DNA of 64,000 bases from Streptomyces sp. NBC_01445 (GCF_035918235.1 NZ_CP109485.1:1240001-1304000); one strand, 5' to 3'. Shown: positions 9,091-18,017, numbered from the stretch's first letter. Notes: generated from the letters alone by a model not told the origin. Numbers and translations: made by a program.

Positions 9091-9535
9091 AAGCGTCCAG
9101 GCGAGCGGTGTGGCGAGCCGGGGCGATCAGGGTGAAGGCCGCGCATGCCCACCAGCAGCAGGACACCGGAGAGCAGAACGGCGCTCTGGTACGACGTCAC
9201 GCCACAGCTGTCGACCCGTTGTCCGACCACGGCCGAGGCGATCGGGCCCGCGGTGGTGACCACGGCGTTCACGTACCGAAGGCGCCGCCGCGCCGTGCCG
9301 GCGGGGCCAACTCGGCGACGACGGTGAACGCAACGCTCGCGAAGGATCCACCCAGACCGAAACCGACCACCAGCAACGCGGTCCTCGCCCCGGCACCGCG
9401 CACCAGGGCAGGGCCAGGCAGGCTGCCGCCGACCCGGCCATGCGCCCAGCGGCTGTCGACTCCGCGGCGTATCAGCCAGTCGGTGAGCGCGGCCTGGACG
9501 AGCAGTACGAGTGCGCTCAGCGCCCAGGGCCGGGC
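9091..9535 (-). pseudogene. MFS transporter, C-terminal fragment with frameshift
   Basis: Minus-strand remnant of a major facilitator transporter. Frame one gives ALSALVLLVQAALTDWLIRR and ARTALLVVGFGLGGSFASVA, then stops after GGAFGT. A shift of one base restores YVNAVVTTAGPIASAVVGQR and a last helix AVLLSGVLLLVG. The N-terminal half is missing; the fragment begins exactly where a dispersed repeat copy (9538-9610) ends. Confidence 0.6.
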
Positions 9536-9537
9536 CG

Positions 9538-9610
9538 ACGGTGCCAGCGCCGAAGCGACCTGCGCTCGTACGTCAGTCAAAAATCCGTCCGGCCCGTTGG
9601 CCGTTGGAAC
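9538..9610 (+). repeat. Dispersed ~75-90 bp intergenic repeat, copy 1
   Basis: Shares GGTGCCAGCGCCGA, CTGCGCTCGTACGTCAGTC and CCGTTGGCCGTTGGA with the copies at 10171, 14721 and 16531. It separates the MFS remnant from the SnoaL-like gene. The opposite strand reads as a peptide containing PTANGPDGFLTDVRAQ. Confidence 0.75.
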
Positions 9611-9657
9611 TACTGCGCGGTGCGGATCAGCGTCTCGATGTAACCGTAGGCGGTCAT

Positions 9658-10104
9658 CTATTCCGTAGGCGGGAGAATGCCGAGCTGCCGGGCGAAGTCT
9701 GCGCCGTCCCAATAGATCGTGTTCTGGCGGATGCGCAGCTGGTCGTCCCACTCGGCGACCGAGACAGCCCGCAGCCCTTCAAACCGTCGGCCCGTCGCTT
9801 CGATGCCGAGGAAAGGTGCCCCGGTGAAGGTCCCGCTGGCATGCCACTGGACCGTGGTCCACGAGCCGTCGGACAGAATGCGTTCGGTCTCGACCTCCAT
9901 GTCGGGGAACGCGGCCAGGAACTCGGTGAAGAAGCCTACGATCGCGTCCAGGCCGCGGAACTCTCCGACCGCGACGAAAGTGTCTACGGCGTCGGGGCTC
10001 CACATCTGGTCCGCATTGGCGAGATCGTGGCGGCCCATCCGCTCGAACAAGGAGCGTGCCGCCTCCGCGGGTGTGGTGGGCTGGGTGATGCTGCTCGACT
10101 CCAT
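9658..10104 (-). CDS. SnoaL/NTF2-like protein
   Basis: A 148-residue protein with the pattern of the SnoaL-like/ester cyclase family, a cone-shaped alpha+beta fold: PAEAARSLFERMGRHDLA at the N-terminus, then FRGLDAIVGFFTEFLAAFPD, HASGTFTG and a C-terminal aromatic strand. Such proteins act as isomerases, hydrolases or small-ligand binders. ATG start at 10104 has AAGGAG seven bases upstream. Repeat copies lie on both sides (9538-9610 and 10171-10252), so it may be a single-gene unit inserted between them. Substrate unknown. Confidence 0.82.
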   Translation of the reverse strand: MESSSITQPTTPAEAARSLFERMGRHDLANADQMWSPDAVDTFVAVGEFRGLDAIVGFFTEFLAAFPDMEVETERILSDGSWTTVQWHASGTFTGAPFLGIEATGRRFEGLRAVSVAEWDDQLRIRQNTIYWDGADFARQLGILPPTE

Positions 10105-10170
10105 TGCCTGCTCCTTCTCACTCTCAATCTCGATCGGGGTCTCTTAGCGCTTACGCGCTCCCGATTTCGT

Positions 10171-10252
10171 CATGCCGGCAACGGTGCCAGCGCCGACGTG
10201 ACCTGCGCTCGTACGTCAGTCCAAAATCCGCCCGGACCGTTGGCCGTTGGAT
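10171..10252 (+). repeat. Dispersed ~75-90 bp intergenic repeat, copy 2
   Basis: Best-preserved copy, from CATGCCGGCAACGGTGCCAG to CCGTTGGCCGTTGGA. It carries outer inverted ends (CAACGGT and ACCGTTG) and inner GACGT/ACGTC arms. It sits between the SnoaL-like gene and the hydrolase remnant. On the minus strand it reads ANGPGGFWTDVRAQVTSALA and then stops. Confidence 0.8.
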
Positions 10253-10261
10253 CAATGCGGT

Positions 10262-10592
10262 GCCGCGGCATGCTCGTGCACTGCCGGAACAGCTGTCCCC
10301 CGAGCGGACATGGGCCGACGTCCTGGCCCTGCGCAACGGCTCCGGTTTCAGGGCGGTCGCCAGGTTCGGGCGCGACTACCAGTGCCGCTCCAATCCCACG
10401 GTTCCGGTCACCATCGGCTGGAGCGAGCGCGACCGCATCCTGCCCCTGCACATGGCTGACCTGGCCCGCGAGCGGATTCCCCAGGCCGAACACGTGACAC
10501 TGCCCGGCTGCGGGCACATGCCCATGAGTGACGACCCGGCACTCATCACTTCCGTCATCCTGGACACCATCGCAGCAGCAGCAAAGCCGTGA
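10262..10592 (+). pseudogene. Alpha/beta hydrolase, C-terminal fragment
   Basis: About 105 codons of the C-terminal third of an alpha/beta hydrolase: VPVTIGWSERDRILPL contains the acid-residue loop, and HVTLPGCGHMPMSDDP contains the catalytic histidine (CGH). The nucleophile elbow and N-terminus are missing, and the upstream edge is the repeat copy at 10171-10252. It ends in AAAKP at TGA 10590-10592, before a strong terminator hairpin. Confidence 0.7.
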
Positions 10593-10616
10593 CGTCACGC
10601 GCTGCCTGACGCCATC

Positions 10617-10660
10617 ACGTCGGCAGGCCCTCCGCGTCCTCGCGGAGGGCCTGCCGACGT
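10617..10660. terminator. Bidirectional hairpin with perfect 20-bp stem
   Basis: A 20-base arm (10617-10636, ending CTCCGCG), a TCCT loop (10637-10640) and an exactly complementary arm (10641-10660). It lies between the convergent hydrolase fragment and the sulfatase. No T-tract follows, as is common in Streptomyces. Confidence 0.8.
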
Positions 10661-10762
10661 CAGGGGTCGCCGAGCAACCCGAGCCGAGGCGTGACTGCGG
10701 CCGTGCGGTGCCGGTGAGCTTGCCGCGGTTGGCCTGCCCACCGGCACCGCACGGCCGGCCCG

Positions 10763-13132
10763 TCACTGCCGGGACATGGCGATCCGCCAGCGCTCCTCGA
10801 TCGGGATCAGGTGCTCGGGGTTGTCCGCGGCGGCGTCCACGTCGATCTGCACCCACCGGATCTGGCCGGTGAAGTCGTTGCCGCGCGCCGGGTACTCCGG
10901 CGTGACGGGCGAGCCCGACTCGCGGCCCACGTTGGTCGTCTCGTCCAGGGAGAACACCATCGCCTGGGTCACCGGCAGCTGGCCGCGGCCCACCTCGGTG
11001 CCGTCGACGTGGAGCGTGACGGTGCCGCCCTTGGCCAGGCCGGGGCCGTCGTAGTCGAACTCCATCCGCACCTGGTGCTCGCCGGCCGGGAGCTTGTGGT
11101 CCGAGCCGACGTAGAAGTACTTCAGGCCCACCAGGTTGTAGCAGTAGCGCAGTCGGCCGTCGCGGACGTAGAGGCTCCAGCCGCCGGCCAGGCCGCCCTG
11201 GGAGAGGATGACGCCTTCGGCGCCGTCCTCCGGGACCATGATCTGTGCGGTGACGGCGTGGCTCTTGTTCTTGATGTTGATGACGGAGCTCTCGTTGAGG
11301 TGGCCCATGCCTGGGAAGAGCACCTGGGTGTTCCCGCGGATGAGCTGCGGCCGGCCGGCCAGGTCGGGGTCCAAACGCTCGGCGGCCCGGTCGTCCAGCG
11401 GCAGCACCTCGTGCTTGGTCGCCTCGATCAGCCACAGCCGCTGCAGCTTGTGGAGCATCTCGGGCTGCTCGGCGGCGAGGTTGCGGGACTGGGTCCAGTC
11501 GTCGGGGCCGTACAGCTCCCACACGTCGTCGTCGAAGGCCACCAGCTTCGCTCCCACCATCTCCCACGGCGTGCGGTGTTTGGTGACCGCGGTCCAGCCG
11601 CGGTGGTAGATGCCGCGGTTTCCAGTGATCTCGAAGTACTGCGTCTGGCGCCGCTCGGGCGCAGTTGCGTCGCCGAAGGAGTAGCCCATGCTCACGCCTT
11701 CGATGGGGGCCTGGGTGACCCCGTGCACGGTGGTGGGCTCGGGCAGCCCGGCGGCCTCCAGAACGGTCGGCGCCACGTCGATGACGTGGGAGAACTGGTC
11801 GCGGACCTCGCCACGGGCGGTGATGCCGGCGGGCCAGTGCACGATGGTGCCGTTGCGGGTGCCGCCCCAGTGCGAGGCCGCCTGCTTGGTCCACTGGTAC
11901 GGCGTGCACATCGCATGTGCCCAGCCCACGGCGTAGTGGTTGTAGGCGCTGGGGGTGCCGAACTCGTCCACCTTGGCGCGCAGGAACTCCGTCGACTCCA
12001 GGGCACTGAGGCCGTTGAAGTTGATCGTCTCGTTGAAGCTGCCGTGGTGGGTGCCCTCGGCCGAGGCGCCGTTGTCGCCGATGATGTAGTAGATCAGCGT
12101 GTCATCGAGCAGTTCCAGGTCGTCCAGGGTCTGCACCAGCCGCCCGATCTGGGCGTCGGTGTGGGCCAGGAACCCGGCGTAGACCTCCATCTGACGGGTC
12201 AGCACCGGCTTGAGGTCGTCGGGCATCTCGTCCCAGTGCGGGATCTCCGCATTGAACTCGGTCAGCTCGGCATCGGCCGGAACCACGCCGAGCTGCTTCT
12301 GCCGCTCGAAGATCTCCTCACGCAGCGCGTCCCAGCCCGCGTCGAAACGGCCCGCGTACCGGTCGCACCACTCCTTGGGGGCATGGTGCGGGGCGTGGGT
12401 CGCGCCGGGCGCGAAGTAGAGGAAGAACGGGCGGTCGGGCTGCAGCGCGTGCTGGCGGCGGATCCAGTCCACGCTGCGGTCGGCGAGGTCCTCGGTGAGG
12501 TGGTAGCCCTCTTCCGGGGTGCGCTCGGGCTCCACCGGGGTGGTGCCCTCGTACAGCGCGGGGTAGTACTGGTTGGTCTCCCCGCCGAGGAAGCCGTAGA
12601 AGTAGTCGAAGCCGCTGCCGGTCGGCCAGCGGTCGAACGGGCCGGCCGGGCTGGTCTCCCACACCGGCACCTCGTGGCACTTGCCGAACTGCGCGGTGGC
12701 GTAGCCGTTGAGCCGCAGTGTCTCGGGCAGTGACGCCTTGGTGTTGGGGCGGATCGTGTTGTATCCGGGCGCGGAGGTGGCCAGTTCGGTGATGGCGCCC
12801 ATGCCGACCGAGTGGTGGTTGCGGCCGGTCAGCAGCGCCTGCCGGGTCGGCGAGCACAGCGCGGTGGTGTGGAACCGGGAGTAGCGCAGCCCGCCGTCGG
12901 CCAGCCGCTGCGCCGCGGGGGTGTCGATCGGGCCGCCGAACACGCTGGACGCACCGAAGCCCACGTCGTCGAGCAGGATCACCATGACGTTCGGCGCGCC
13001 CGCCGGCGGCCGCAGCGGCGTGATCGGCGCGAACGACGTCTCCGGGTCCCGGGCGTCGTACGTGGTCAGCCCCGGCCGGGGCCGATCGGGCATGGGCAGG
13101 GCGGTGCGGGGGAGATCGTCATGCGAGGGCAC
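10763..13132 (-). CDS. Large arylsulfatase, type I formylglycine-dependent
   Basis: A 789-residue type I sulfatase that hydrolyses sulfate esters using a cysteine-derived formylglycine. The modification motif is C93-S-P-T-R-Q-A in TALCSPTRQALLTGR, matching CxPxR. Metal ligands start at Asp55-Asp56 in VILLDDVGFG. The IGDNGAS segment carries further metal ligands. The length and long C-terminal beta-rich region match the large ~790-residue arylsulfatases rather than the ~500-residue ones. GTG start at 13132 has GGAGG upstream. There is no signal peptide, so it is predicted cytoplasmic. It is divergent from an FGE at 13625 that can supply its maturation, and it ends towards the hairpin at 10617-10660. 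Confidence 0.93.
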   Translation of the reverse strand: MPSHDDLPRTALPMPDRPRPGLTTYDARDPETSFAPITPLRPPAGAPNVMVILLDDVGFGASSVFGGPIDTPAAQRLADGGLRYSRFHTTALCSPTRQALLTGRNHHSVGMGAITELATSAPGYNTIRPNTKASLPETLRLNGYATAQFGKCHEVPVWETSPAGPFDRWPTGSGFDYFYGFLGGETNQYYPALYEGTTPVEPERTPEEGYHLTEDLADRSVDWIRRQHALQPDRPFFLYFAPGATHAPHHAPKEWCDRYAGRFDAGWDALREEIFERQKQLGVVPADAELTEFNAEIPHWDEMPDDLKPVLTRQMEVYAGFLAHTDAQIGRLVQTLDDLELLDDTLIYYIIGDNGASAEGTHHGSFNETINFNGLSALESTEFLRAKVDEFGTPSAYNHYAVGWAHAMCTPYQWTKQAASHWGGTRNGTIVHWPAGITARGEVRDQFSHVIDVAPTVLEAAGLPEPTTVHGVTQAPIEGVSMGYSFGDATAPERRQTQYFEITGNRGIYHRGWTAVTKHRTPWEMVGAKLVAFDDDVWELYGPDDWTQSRNLAAEQPEMLHKLQRLWLIEATKHEVLPLDDRAAERLDPDLAGRPQLIRGNTQVLFPGMGHLNESSVINIKNKSHAVTAQIMVPEDGAEGVILSQGGLAGGWSLYVRDGRLRYCYNLVGLKYFYVGSDHKLPAGEHQVRMEFDYDGPGLAKGGTVTLHVDGTEVGRGQLPVTQAMVFSLDETTNVGRESGSPVTPEYPARGNDFTGQIRWVQIDVDAAADNPEHLIPIEERWRIAMSRQ

Positions 13133-13624
13133 AGGGCCCCTCCTGTCCGGGATCGGTGAAGCGACGGCGACGGCTGTCCGGGCACGCAGTCCCGGTCTCC
13201 GGCGCGGTCGTGATGGGTGGGCAGGGACACGGCGGCTCCCGGCATGCCGCCAGATGAGGCGGGCCGAGCGAGGGGCTCATGTCCCGTGTACGCGTGGGGT
13301 CTCGTGCACCGTCCGGTGGGGAGCCGGGCGGCGAGGAGGTCACGGCCGCAGCGAGGCTGTCGGTCCGGCGGTGAGTGCAGCGCTGCCGTGACGGATCACA
13401 GCTGCCGCGGCCTGCGGGGTCTTGACGACCCCTGGCGTGGATGGGACTTTAACGGAACTCGCAGTTACGTATCTAGAGGGTCCGCATGTGACCGCAGCAA
13501 CGGTCGCGTCGCACATCGCCGGCTGAGCCCGGCAGCTCGACACCGCCGCCTGCCGTTGGCAGGAAAGGCAGGCCGCGGCCCGATCCTCGTAACTCCGCAA
13601 GCCCCGTACAGCTAGGTGACACCG
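13133..13624. promoter_or_regulatory. Divergent sulfatase/FGE control region
   Basis: 490 bases between the divergently transcribed sulfatase and FGE genes, without a supported gene. An AT-richer patch at about 13447-13482, including TTAACG and TACGTATC, is the best place for a promoter on the FGE side. I found no clean operator palindrome. Confidence 0.4.
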
Positions 13625-14665
13625 ATGAGTGACGTACCCACCGCGACCACGCCACCCCTGGGCCACACCCCGCAGAACCAGCCCGACGACATGGTGTGGA
13701 TTCCCGGTGGCGGGTTCACCATGGGGTCCGACCGGCACTACCCCGAGGAAGCCCCGGCCCACGCCGTGAGCGTCGACGGCTTCTGGATCGACCCGCATCC
13801 GGTCACCAACGCCCAGTTCCAGGCATTCGTCGAGGCCACCGGGTATCGGACGATCGCCGAGCGGCCCGTGGACCCGTCCGCGTATCCCGGCGCTGATACG
13901 GCCATGCTGGCGCCGGCTTCGGCGGTGTTCACGCCGCCTTCGCATCCGGTGGACCTGAGGTACCCGTACCAGTGGTGGTCGTACGTGCCCGGCGCGAACT
14001 GGCGGCACCCTGGCGGTCCGGGGACGTCGCGACACGACCGGCTCGATCATCCGGTGACCCACGTGGCATGGCCGGACGTGCTCGCCTACGCGCAGTGGGC
14101 CGGCAAGCAGATCCCCACCGAGGCCGAGTGGGAGTACGCCGCACGCGGCGGCCTGCTGGACAGCGAGTTCGCCTGGGGCGACGAGCTCAACCCGGATGGC
14201 CGGTACATGGCCAACACCTGGCAGGGCGAGTTCCCGCACGAGAACCTCGAACTGGACGGCTACGCCGGCACCTCGCCGGTCGGGGCGTTCCCGGCCAATG
14301 GCTACGGCCTGTACGACATGATCGGCAACGTGTGGGAGTGGACGTCCGACTGGTACGCGGACCACCGGCGCCTCGCGACCAACGCGCCGACCTGCTGCGG
14401 CGCACCACGGCCACGCTTCAACCCGGTCGGCGGCGCGGAGGCGGACAGCGTCGAACCCGGTCAGGTCCAGCTGCGTATCCCTCGCAAGGTGATGAAGGGC
14501 GGCTCGCACCTGTGCGCACCGAACTACTGCCGCCGCTACCGTCCCGCCGCACGGCTCCCCCAGCCGATCGACACCTCCACCTGCCACCTCGGCTTCCGCT
14601 GCATCGTCCGCCCTGCAGCCGGTGCCGCGCAGCAAGGGAGTGTCATGAATCAGCTTGACCGTTGA
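13625..14665 (+). CDS. Formylglycine-generating enzyme (sulfatase-modifying factor)
   Basis: A 346-residue FGE/SUMF1-type oxygenase that converts the sulfatase motif cysteine to formylglycine. It shows the family start MVWIPGGGFTMGSD, then PVTNAQFQAFVEATGYRT, IPTEAEWEYAARGG, GLYDMIGNVWEWTSDWY, and GGSHLCAPNYCRRYRPAAR near the end. Cys297 and Cys302 in that last segment match the copper-binding catalytic cysteine pair of true FGEs. ATG at 13625 is preferred (AGGTG upstream) over a GTG nine bases earlier. It is divergent from the sulfatase, which is almost certainly its substrate. A second FGE at 54227 shows each sulfatase locus has its own maturase. The tail after FRCIVRPA is longer than in FGE 2. 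Confidence 0.93.
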   Translation: MSDVPTATTPPLGHTPQNQPDDMVWIPGGGFTMGSDRHYPEEAPAHAVSVDGFWIDPHPVTNAQFQAFVEATGYRTIAERPVDPSAYPGADTAMLAPASAVFTPPSHPVDLRYPYQWWSYVPGANWRHPGGPGTSRHDRLDHPVTHVAWPDVLAYAQWAGKQIPTEAEWEYAARGGLLDSEFAWGDELNPDGRYMANTWQGEFPHENLELDGYAGTSPVGAFPANGYGLYDMIGNVWEWTSDWYADHRRLATNAPTCCGAPRPRFNPVGGAEADSVEPGQVQLRIPRKVMKGGSHLCAPNYCRRYRPAARLPQPIDTSTCHLGFRCIVRPAAGAAQQGSVMNQLDR

Positions 14666-14720
14666 CGCCTGGCCCCGAAGGTGGCGTCCGTCCCTGGCGA
14701 GCACCGCCGCGACCATGGCT

Positions 14721-14813
14721 CCGCGCAGTTGTTCCGACGGCCAACGAGCCGGACGGATTTCGGACCCATGTACAAGCGTGGGTCACGTCGACGCTGGCAC
14801 CGTTGTCGGCATG
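14721..14813 (-). repeat. Dispersed ~75-90 bp intergenic repeat, copy 3
   Basis: Inverted relative to copies 1 and 2. On the plus strand it reads VPTANEPDGFRTHVQAW and ends with a stop. The inner hairpin arms here are GACCCA and TGGGTC, different from the GACGT/ACGTC of copy 2 but again complementary, which suggests the hairpin is maintained. It lies between the FGE gene and the PucR regulator. Confidence 0.7.
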
Positions 14814-15276
14814 ACCGTGCCAGCGCCCCTCACACGCGAAGGGACACCAATCGTGATCGAGAGTGACGCCATCGCATTCCTCGCATCCAGGAGAGCGGCG
14901 GCGGCATGACGGCGGGATTCGTTCGGCTGTTGACCAGGGCGGACATGGGGTCCCGCGCTGGTCGGACAGCCTGACGACCTTTGTCGGTGTCCGCACTGGG
15001 GTTACATTCGAAAGAGGGGCGGGTCGGGTTGAGGATCAAGGACGGCGAGGAGGTCCACGAGGCGGGCCAGCCCCTGAAATTGAACGCCCGGACACGCGCC
15101 GCATGCGCTCGAGGACGCTGAGTACGTGGACTTCAAAGGCGCTTGTCCGAGTTCGCGGCGATCCGCTGCAACGCGACACCAAGGCTTCTCGGCGTTGCGA
15201 GCAGTGGTGGAGTGCAGCATTGTTCCGGACGTCCGAGAAGCGTGGCCACGGTCACAGCGGGAGTCGGAGGCGTCGA
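14814..15276. other. Leader region of PucR-type regulator, no supported gene
   Basis: About 460 bases. A short frame from ATG 14811 (TREGTPIVIESDAIAFLAS, stop 14909) looks protein-like but overlaps the repeat end and has no family match. Otherwise no gene or strong hairpin is seen. Confidence 0.4.
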
Positions 15277-16515
15277 TTGTCAGAGAACCGGTCGGACGCG
15301 TTGACTGCCTGGGCAAAGAACTTCGGCAAGACTGCCTCACAGGACACCCTGGTGGACTCCTTCGCAGACCGGATCAACGCCGTCATCCTCAAGCAGATCC
15401 CCGAGATCGCCGACGATCCCGTCCTCGTCCAGGACTTGCACTGCAGCACCCGCGCGGAGTGGCGCGAGTTCGTCGCGAGCCTGAGTGAGGACCACCGCCT
15501 CGTGCGGCCCGGCCAGGGCGCCGACCTGGCCCGGACCCTGGCCCGGCGCGGCTTGGACCTCGGGATCCTGTTGAAGGTTTACCGGGTCGCCCAGCAGAGC
15601 GTCTTCCAGTTCCTCACCGAGGTCATCGACGGGGCGAGTGAAGACGCTCCCCCGCGTGACGAGATCCTCGTCTTCCTTTGGGGTCTCGGCGGGCAGTGGA
15701 TGGCCGACGCCGTGGAAAGCCTGATCGAGACGTACTACGAGGAGCGACAGCGACTGCGCGACGACGCCGTCATACGCTGCGCCGAGACCATCGAAGCGCT
15801 CCTCGGGGACGCACCACCCAGCGCGGACGACGCAACGCGCCTGCTGGGCCACCCCCTGTCACACTGGCAGACCGCCTACGTCGTCCGGGCCCCCGAGGCC
15901 GGCTCGTCCACGACCGAGGCAATGCTGGACGTCGCGAACGCCGTCGCCCAGGCACTCGGCACCTCACGACCACTGACGATGGTCGCCGGCAGCCGTGACC
16001 TGTGGTGCTGGGTCGCCACGCCCCACGAACCCGACCTCGCTCAGTTGCCCGGCCTCGCGTCGGCGCTCCAGCAGGCCGGCATGCAGGCGGCGATCGGCCG
16101 GCCTGGTCCGGGGATCCAGGGTTTCCGAACGAGCCACGCGGAAGCCCGTGCCGCCGAGAACCTGGCCCTCAAGGCTGCCCACGGTCAAGCGCTGGTGCGC
16201 TATGACGAGGAGGAGTTGCTCATCCTCGTTTCAGCACAGGAAACACTGATGCGACGGATGGTGGCCCGCGAGGTCGGTCGGCTCTGCGGCGCCGACAAGA
16301 ACCTCGCCCTGCTCCGCGAGACCGTCCTGGCATACCTGACGACCTTGAACATTGAGACGACGGCCGAGCGGCTGTTCGTGCACAAGAACACGGTGCGCTA
16401 CCGCATCGCCCGGGCCGAGGAGTTGCTCGGGCACCCGCTCTCGCAGCGCTCGACGCAAGTCGAGCTCGCGCTGCGATGGGTCTCGCTCTTCGGCGCTCCT
16501 TCCGACACACCCTGA
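15277..16515 (+). CDS. PucR/CdaR-type transcriptional regulator
   Basis: A 412-residue regulator. The N-terminal half is a helical sensor-like region (DTLVDSFADRINAVILKQIP, then a GGDEF-like/CdaR-type middle domain). The C-terminus carries the PucR helix-turn-helix: LAYLTTLNIETTAERLFVHK followed by NTVRYRIARAEELLG at about residues 350-390. The TTG start at 15277 has GGAGG six bases upstream; the frame is open further upstream but without a better site. It lies between two inverted copies of a dispersed repeat and directly before a BASS-family symporter in the same direction, which it may control together with the sulfatase/FGE pair. The ligand is unknown. Confidence 0.85.
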   Translation: MSENRSDALTAWAKNFGKTASQDTLVDSFADRINAVILKQIPEIADDPVLVQDLHCSTRAEWREFVASLSEDHRLVRPGQGADLARTLARRGLDLGILLKVYRVAQQSVFQFLTEVIDGASEDAPPRDEILVFLWGLGGQWMADAVESLIETYYEERQRLRDDAVIRCAETIEALLGDAPPSADDATRLLGHPLSHWQTAYVVRAPEAGSSTTEAMLDVANAVAQALGTSRPLTMVAGSRDLWCWVATPHEPDLAQLPGLASALQQAGMQAAIGRPGPGIQGFRTSHAEARAAENLALKAAHGQALVRYDEEELLILVSAQETLMRRMVAREVGRLCGADKNLALLRETVLAYLTTLNIETTAERLFVHKNTVRYRIARAEELLGHPLSQRSTQVELALRWVSLFGAPSDTP

Positions 16516-16530
16516 TCCGCACCCCCGACT

Positions 16531-16616
16531 TGTTCCAACGTCCAACGGGCACTGCCTGTTTCGGACTGAGGCACGAGCGCACGTGACGTCGGCGCTGGCA
16601 CCGTTGCGGGCACGAC
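16531..16616 (-). repeat. Dispersed ~75-90 bp intergenic repeat, copy 4
   Basis: Most diverged copy. Plus-strand frame: PTSNGHCLFRTEARAHVTSA followed by LAP. It shares GGCACCGTTG and the GTTCCAACG end with the other copies. It lies between the PucR-type regulator and the symporter gene. Confidence 0.65.
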
Positions 16617-16686
16617 GAAACCCGGACCAGCCGACCGGGTCTTCCTCGTGCAACAACTCCCGACTCGCCACCTGGAACCGTGCCCC

Positions 16687-17592
16687 ATGGACTCAGTGAT
16701 CACCTCTGTCTTCCTTCCGGTAGCCCTAGCGGTCGTCATGCTCGGCCTCGGACTGTCGTTGACCGTCGACGACTTCGCCCGCGCCGCCCGCCGGCCGCGC
16801 GCGGTGGTGGTGGCGCTCACGCTGCAGCTGCTCGTCCTGCCCGCACTGTGCTTCGGGCTGGTCGTGGCGTTCGGCCTCCCCCCGGTACTGGCGGTCGGGA
16901 TGATGCTGCTCGCGGCGTCTCCGGGAGGCACCGTCGCCAACCTGTTCAGCCACCTGTTCCACGGCGACGTCGCCCTCAACATCACGCTCACCGCCATCAA
17001 CTCGGTGATCGCCGTGGTGACCGTCCCGCTGGTGACCAACTTCGCCTTGAAGTACTTCGCACCCGACCTCGGCACGGGACAGCTCACGCTGCAGTTCGGC
17101 AAGATGCTCCAGGTGTTCGTGATCGTGCTGATTCCCGTGGGGATCGGCATGGTCCTGCGTCGATCCCGCCCCGCCTTCGCCGAGCGCATGGACCGTCCGG
17201 TGCGGATCGCCTCAACCCTGGTGCTGGCCCTGGCTATCCTCGGCACCGCCTACAACGAGAGGGCCCATGTCCTCGGCTATGTCACCTCGGTCGGCGTGGT
17301 GGCGCTGACGTTCTGCCTGGCCAGTCTGACGCTCGGCTTCGTCGTGCCGCGAGCAATGGGGGTAGAGCACCGCCAAGCCGTCGCGGCCGCCTTCGAGATC
17401 GGAGCGCACAACGCGGCCCTCGCCATCACCATCGCCGTCAGCGCCCTGAACAGCGTCCCGCTCGCTGTTCCCGCAGCGGTCTACGGACTGGTGATGATCC
17501 CCTGCACCGCCGCTGTCGGCCGACTGCTCACCCGAGGCAGCCCGAGGCCGTCGGCCATCACATCCGCCCCGGCGGCCGACACTCCCCGCTGA
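16687..17592 (+). CDS. Bile acid:sodium symporter (BASS/SLC10) family transporter
   Basis: A 301-residue polytopic membrane protein with nine or ten helices. Characteristic BASS features are the early LGLGLSLTVDDF, the motif ASPGGTVANLFSHLFHGDVA and the second-half segment FEIGAHNAALAITIAVS, which together form the sodium and substrate core. The family carries bile acids, steroid sulfates and other organic anions with sodium. ATG at 16687 is used; the ribosome site is weak. It follows the PucR regulator after a repeat copy. Given the neighbouring sulfatase and FGE, a sulfated organic anion is an attractive substrate, but this is only context. Confidence 0.88.
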   Translation: MDSVITSVFLPVALAVVMLGLGLSLTVDDFARAARRPRAVVVALTLQLLVLPALCFGLVVAFGLPPVLAVGMMLLAASPGGTVANLFSHLFHGDVALNITLTAINSVIAVVTVPLVTNFALKYFAPDLGTGQLTLQFGKMLQVFVIVLIPVGIGMVLRRSRPAFAERMDRPVRIASTLVLALAILGTAYNERAHVLGYVTSVGVVALTFCLASLTLGFVVPRAMGVEHRQAVAAAFEIGAHNAALAITIAVSALNSVPLAVPAAVYGLVMIPCTAAVGRLLTRGSPRPSAITSAPAADTPR

Positions 17593-18017
17593 GACGCTGC
17601 ACCGAGCGGAACCGAAACGCCCGCGGAGACCAACGGTGTGCGTGGCCCTGCCGAAGCGCACCTTCACGCTCCCTTTGCCGAGCGGTTCCACGCGCTGATC
17701 GAGATGCAGGCCGCCGACTGTGCCGCACGCGGTCGGGTGCAGCGACCATGCCAGGGCGTCAGCTCCGGCCCGGATGGCGCACGACAACAGCCCCGCGCCC
17801 CGGCGTCGGCACCTGCCGACCGATGACCGACGCTGCCGTTCCCTGACCGCCTCCGCGGTCTTCCGCGAGGCATGCGCCGTGGCCGCGGCTCCCGCCGTTC
17901 TGACGGCAGTGGGCGCTCTGGCCGCGGGGTGCAACTGGATCTGCCGATGACTGCCCTGAGCGCGATGCGCGAGGAACTGTGTCATTGGCTCGAAAATGTC
18001 TTCGAGAAGGGCTGTCG
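17593..18017. other. Intergenic region without recognised gene
   Basis: About 425 bases after the symporter. A plus-strand stretch near 17660-17720 (FAERFHALIEMQAADCAAR) is mildly protein-like and may be a decayed fragment, but I cannot assign it. Confidence 0.4.

Noticed and set aside
7332..9272. Longer aldehyde dehydrogenase with 77 extra N-terminal residues
   Set aside because: The extra part is the tail of an MFS remnant, and an AGGAG site precedes GTG 9041.
14811..14909. 32-codon frame (contains TREGTPIVIESDAIAFLAS) before the PucR regulator
   Set aside because: Starts inside the dispersed repeat, has no independent ribosome site and no family match.
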